Source: an uncultured bacterium
GTDB taxonomy: Bacteria > Cyanobacteriota > Vampirovibrionia > Gastranaerophilales > Gastranaerophilaceae
Length of the DNA stretch: 23,706 bases
Reading direction: 5' to 3'
NCBI GenBank assembly: GCA_900547155.1
Contig: URFH01000035.1
Span: forward strand, 1 to 23,706
Part shown: piece by piece, positions 23,400-23,706 of the stretch
Numbering within the stretch: position 1 is the stretch's first letter
Layout: each line of letters starts with the position of its first letter
The notes under the pieces: generated by a model
What the model was told of the DNA's origin: nothing
Database searches by the model: none
Seen by the model: the letters and a program-made list of their open reading frames with translations, nothing else
Translations under genes and position numbers: made by a program

Positions 23400-23514
23400 T
23401 CCGGCAACTAGCTATCTTCCCAGGCGGTCTTCCGCCAAGTAGTTTCGCCGCAAGCAGTCTTTACGACCGTGTTCGAGATGGGAACGGGTGGAATCCTGCC
23501 GCTTGGTCACCGGA
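23400..23514 (-). rRNA. rrf: 5S ribosomal RNA
   Basis: The minus strand reads TCCGGTGACCAAGCGGC at the 5' end and GTTGCCGGA at the 3' end, which pair as helix I. Between are the universal 5S loop sequences CCCGTTCCCATCTCGAACAC and GGGAAGATAGCTAG. The length of about 115 nt is normal. Ends are set by the helix I pairing and could be off by 1-3 nt. Confidence 0.95.
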
Positions 23515-23655
23515 AAATTGTAGAGATTGGCTTGCGTCCAAATAAGGAGCCAATCAATACGGTTCGTGACCGTACACTGAAAGCTGCATAGTAATTATAA
23601 GTCAACGCAATCTCAACTTTAACTCTAGTTGTTAGATTAAAAAACCTAACGCTAG
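23515..23655 (-). other. 23S-5S internal transcribed spacer
   Basis: About 140 bases with no tRNA. A perfect 8-bp stem (GATTGGCT at 23548-23555 with AGCCAATC at 23525-23532 on the minus strand) lies just upstream of 5S and is a likely processing hairpin. A CCTAGCGTTAGG palindrome lies next to the 23S end. Confidence 0.7.
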
Positions 23656-23706
23656 GAAAAGCCCTCGTCCTATTAGTAATGCTCGACTACATATGTTGCC
23701 ATACTT
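23656..23706 (-). rRNA. rrl: 23S ribosomal RNA, 3' end only
   Basis: The minus strand carries GTCGAGCATTACTAATAGG followed by ACGAGGGCTTTTCC, the standard 3' end of bacterial 23S rRNA, continuing out of the window. The exact 3' terminus is estimated within a few bases. Order 23S-5S on the minus strand is as usual. Confidence 0.9.

Noticed and set aside
23515..23655. A tRNA gene in the 23S-5S spacer
   Set aside because: No T-loop (GTTCGA) or cloverleaf arms; only a simple 8-bp hairpin is present.

Overview
The window comes from a flagellated, chemotactic, Gram-negative (diderm) bacterium: it encodes both the P-ring (FlgI) and L-ring (FlgH) flagellar bushings, which need an outer membrane. Moderate-to-low G+C, a hybrid CheA ending in a receiver domain, and many short secreted orphan proteins would fit a non-photosynthetic cyanobacterial relative (Vampirovibrionia/'Melainabacteria', perhaps Gastranaerophilales). 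That placement is inference, not proof.

Layout. (1) 1-2060, minus: the first ~686 codons of a large secreted protein with Chlamydia Pmp-like GGAI and FxxN repeats, cut by the window edge. A run of 13 G lies inside its 5' coding region, so it looks phase-variable. (2) 2258-10879, minus: a late-flagellar operon in transcription order lytic transglycosylase, flgF, flgG, flgA, flgH, flgI, flgJ (rod-binding domain only), a small FlgM-like protein, flgN, flgK, flgL, closed by a hairpin terminator at 2203-2235. (3) 10880-11181: a leader with a possible 31-codon ORF, a perfect-arm palindrome, a GC-rich REP-like hairpin and a terminator for the genes upstream. (4) 11182-15899, minus: chemotaxis operon of a minimal membrane MCP, a 1033-residue CheA-REC hybrid and a stand-alone HD protein resembling the C-terminal domain of Ppx/GppA. 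It is divergent from a tandem-domain CheW (15984-17003, plus). (5) 17121-20638, plus: an unknown small protein, then a tight cluster coaBC, NIF3-family, secreted unknown, rlmH. (6) 20673-22840, minus: a secreted M48-type protease and a secreted/membrane unknown behind a near-consensus promoter, then a YbaK-family deacylase. (7) 22992-23706, minus: an XRE regulator, then the end of an rRNA operon (23S 3' end, spacer, 5S, terminator).

Function. Regions 2-4 form one motility unit: rod and hook-filament junction parts, their chaperone, a wall hydrolase to let the rod through, and the receptor-kinase-adaptor array that steers it. CheY, CheB, CheR, flagellin and the motor genes are not in the window. 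The most striking element is the poly-G tract at the head of the Pmp-like gene. It parallels the poly-G switching known for Chlamydia pneumoniae pmp10, beside a motility operon and, as far as the sequence shows, in an unrelated lineage.
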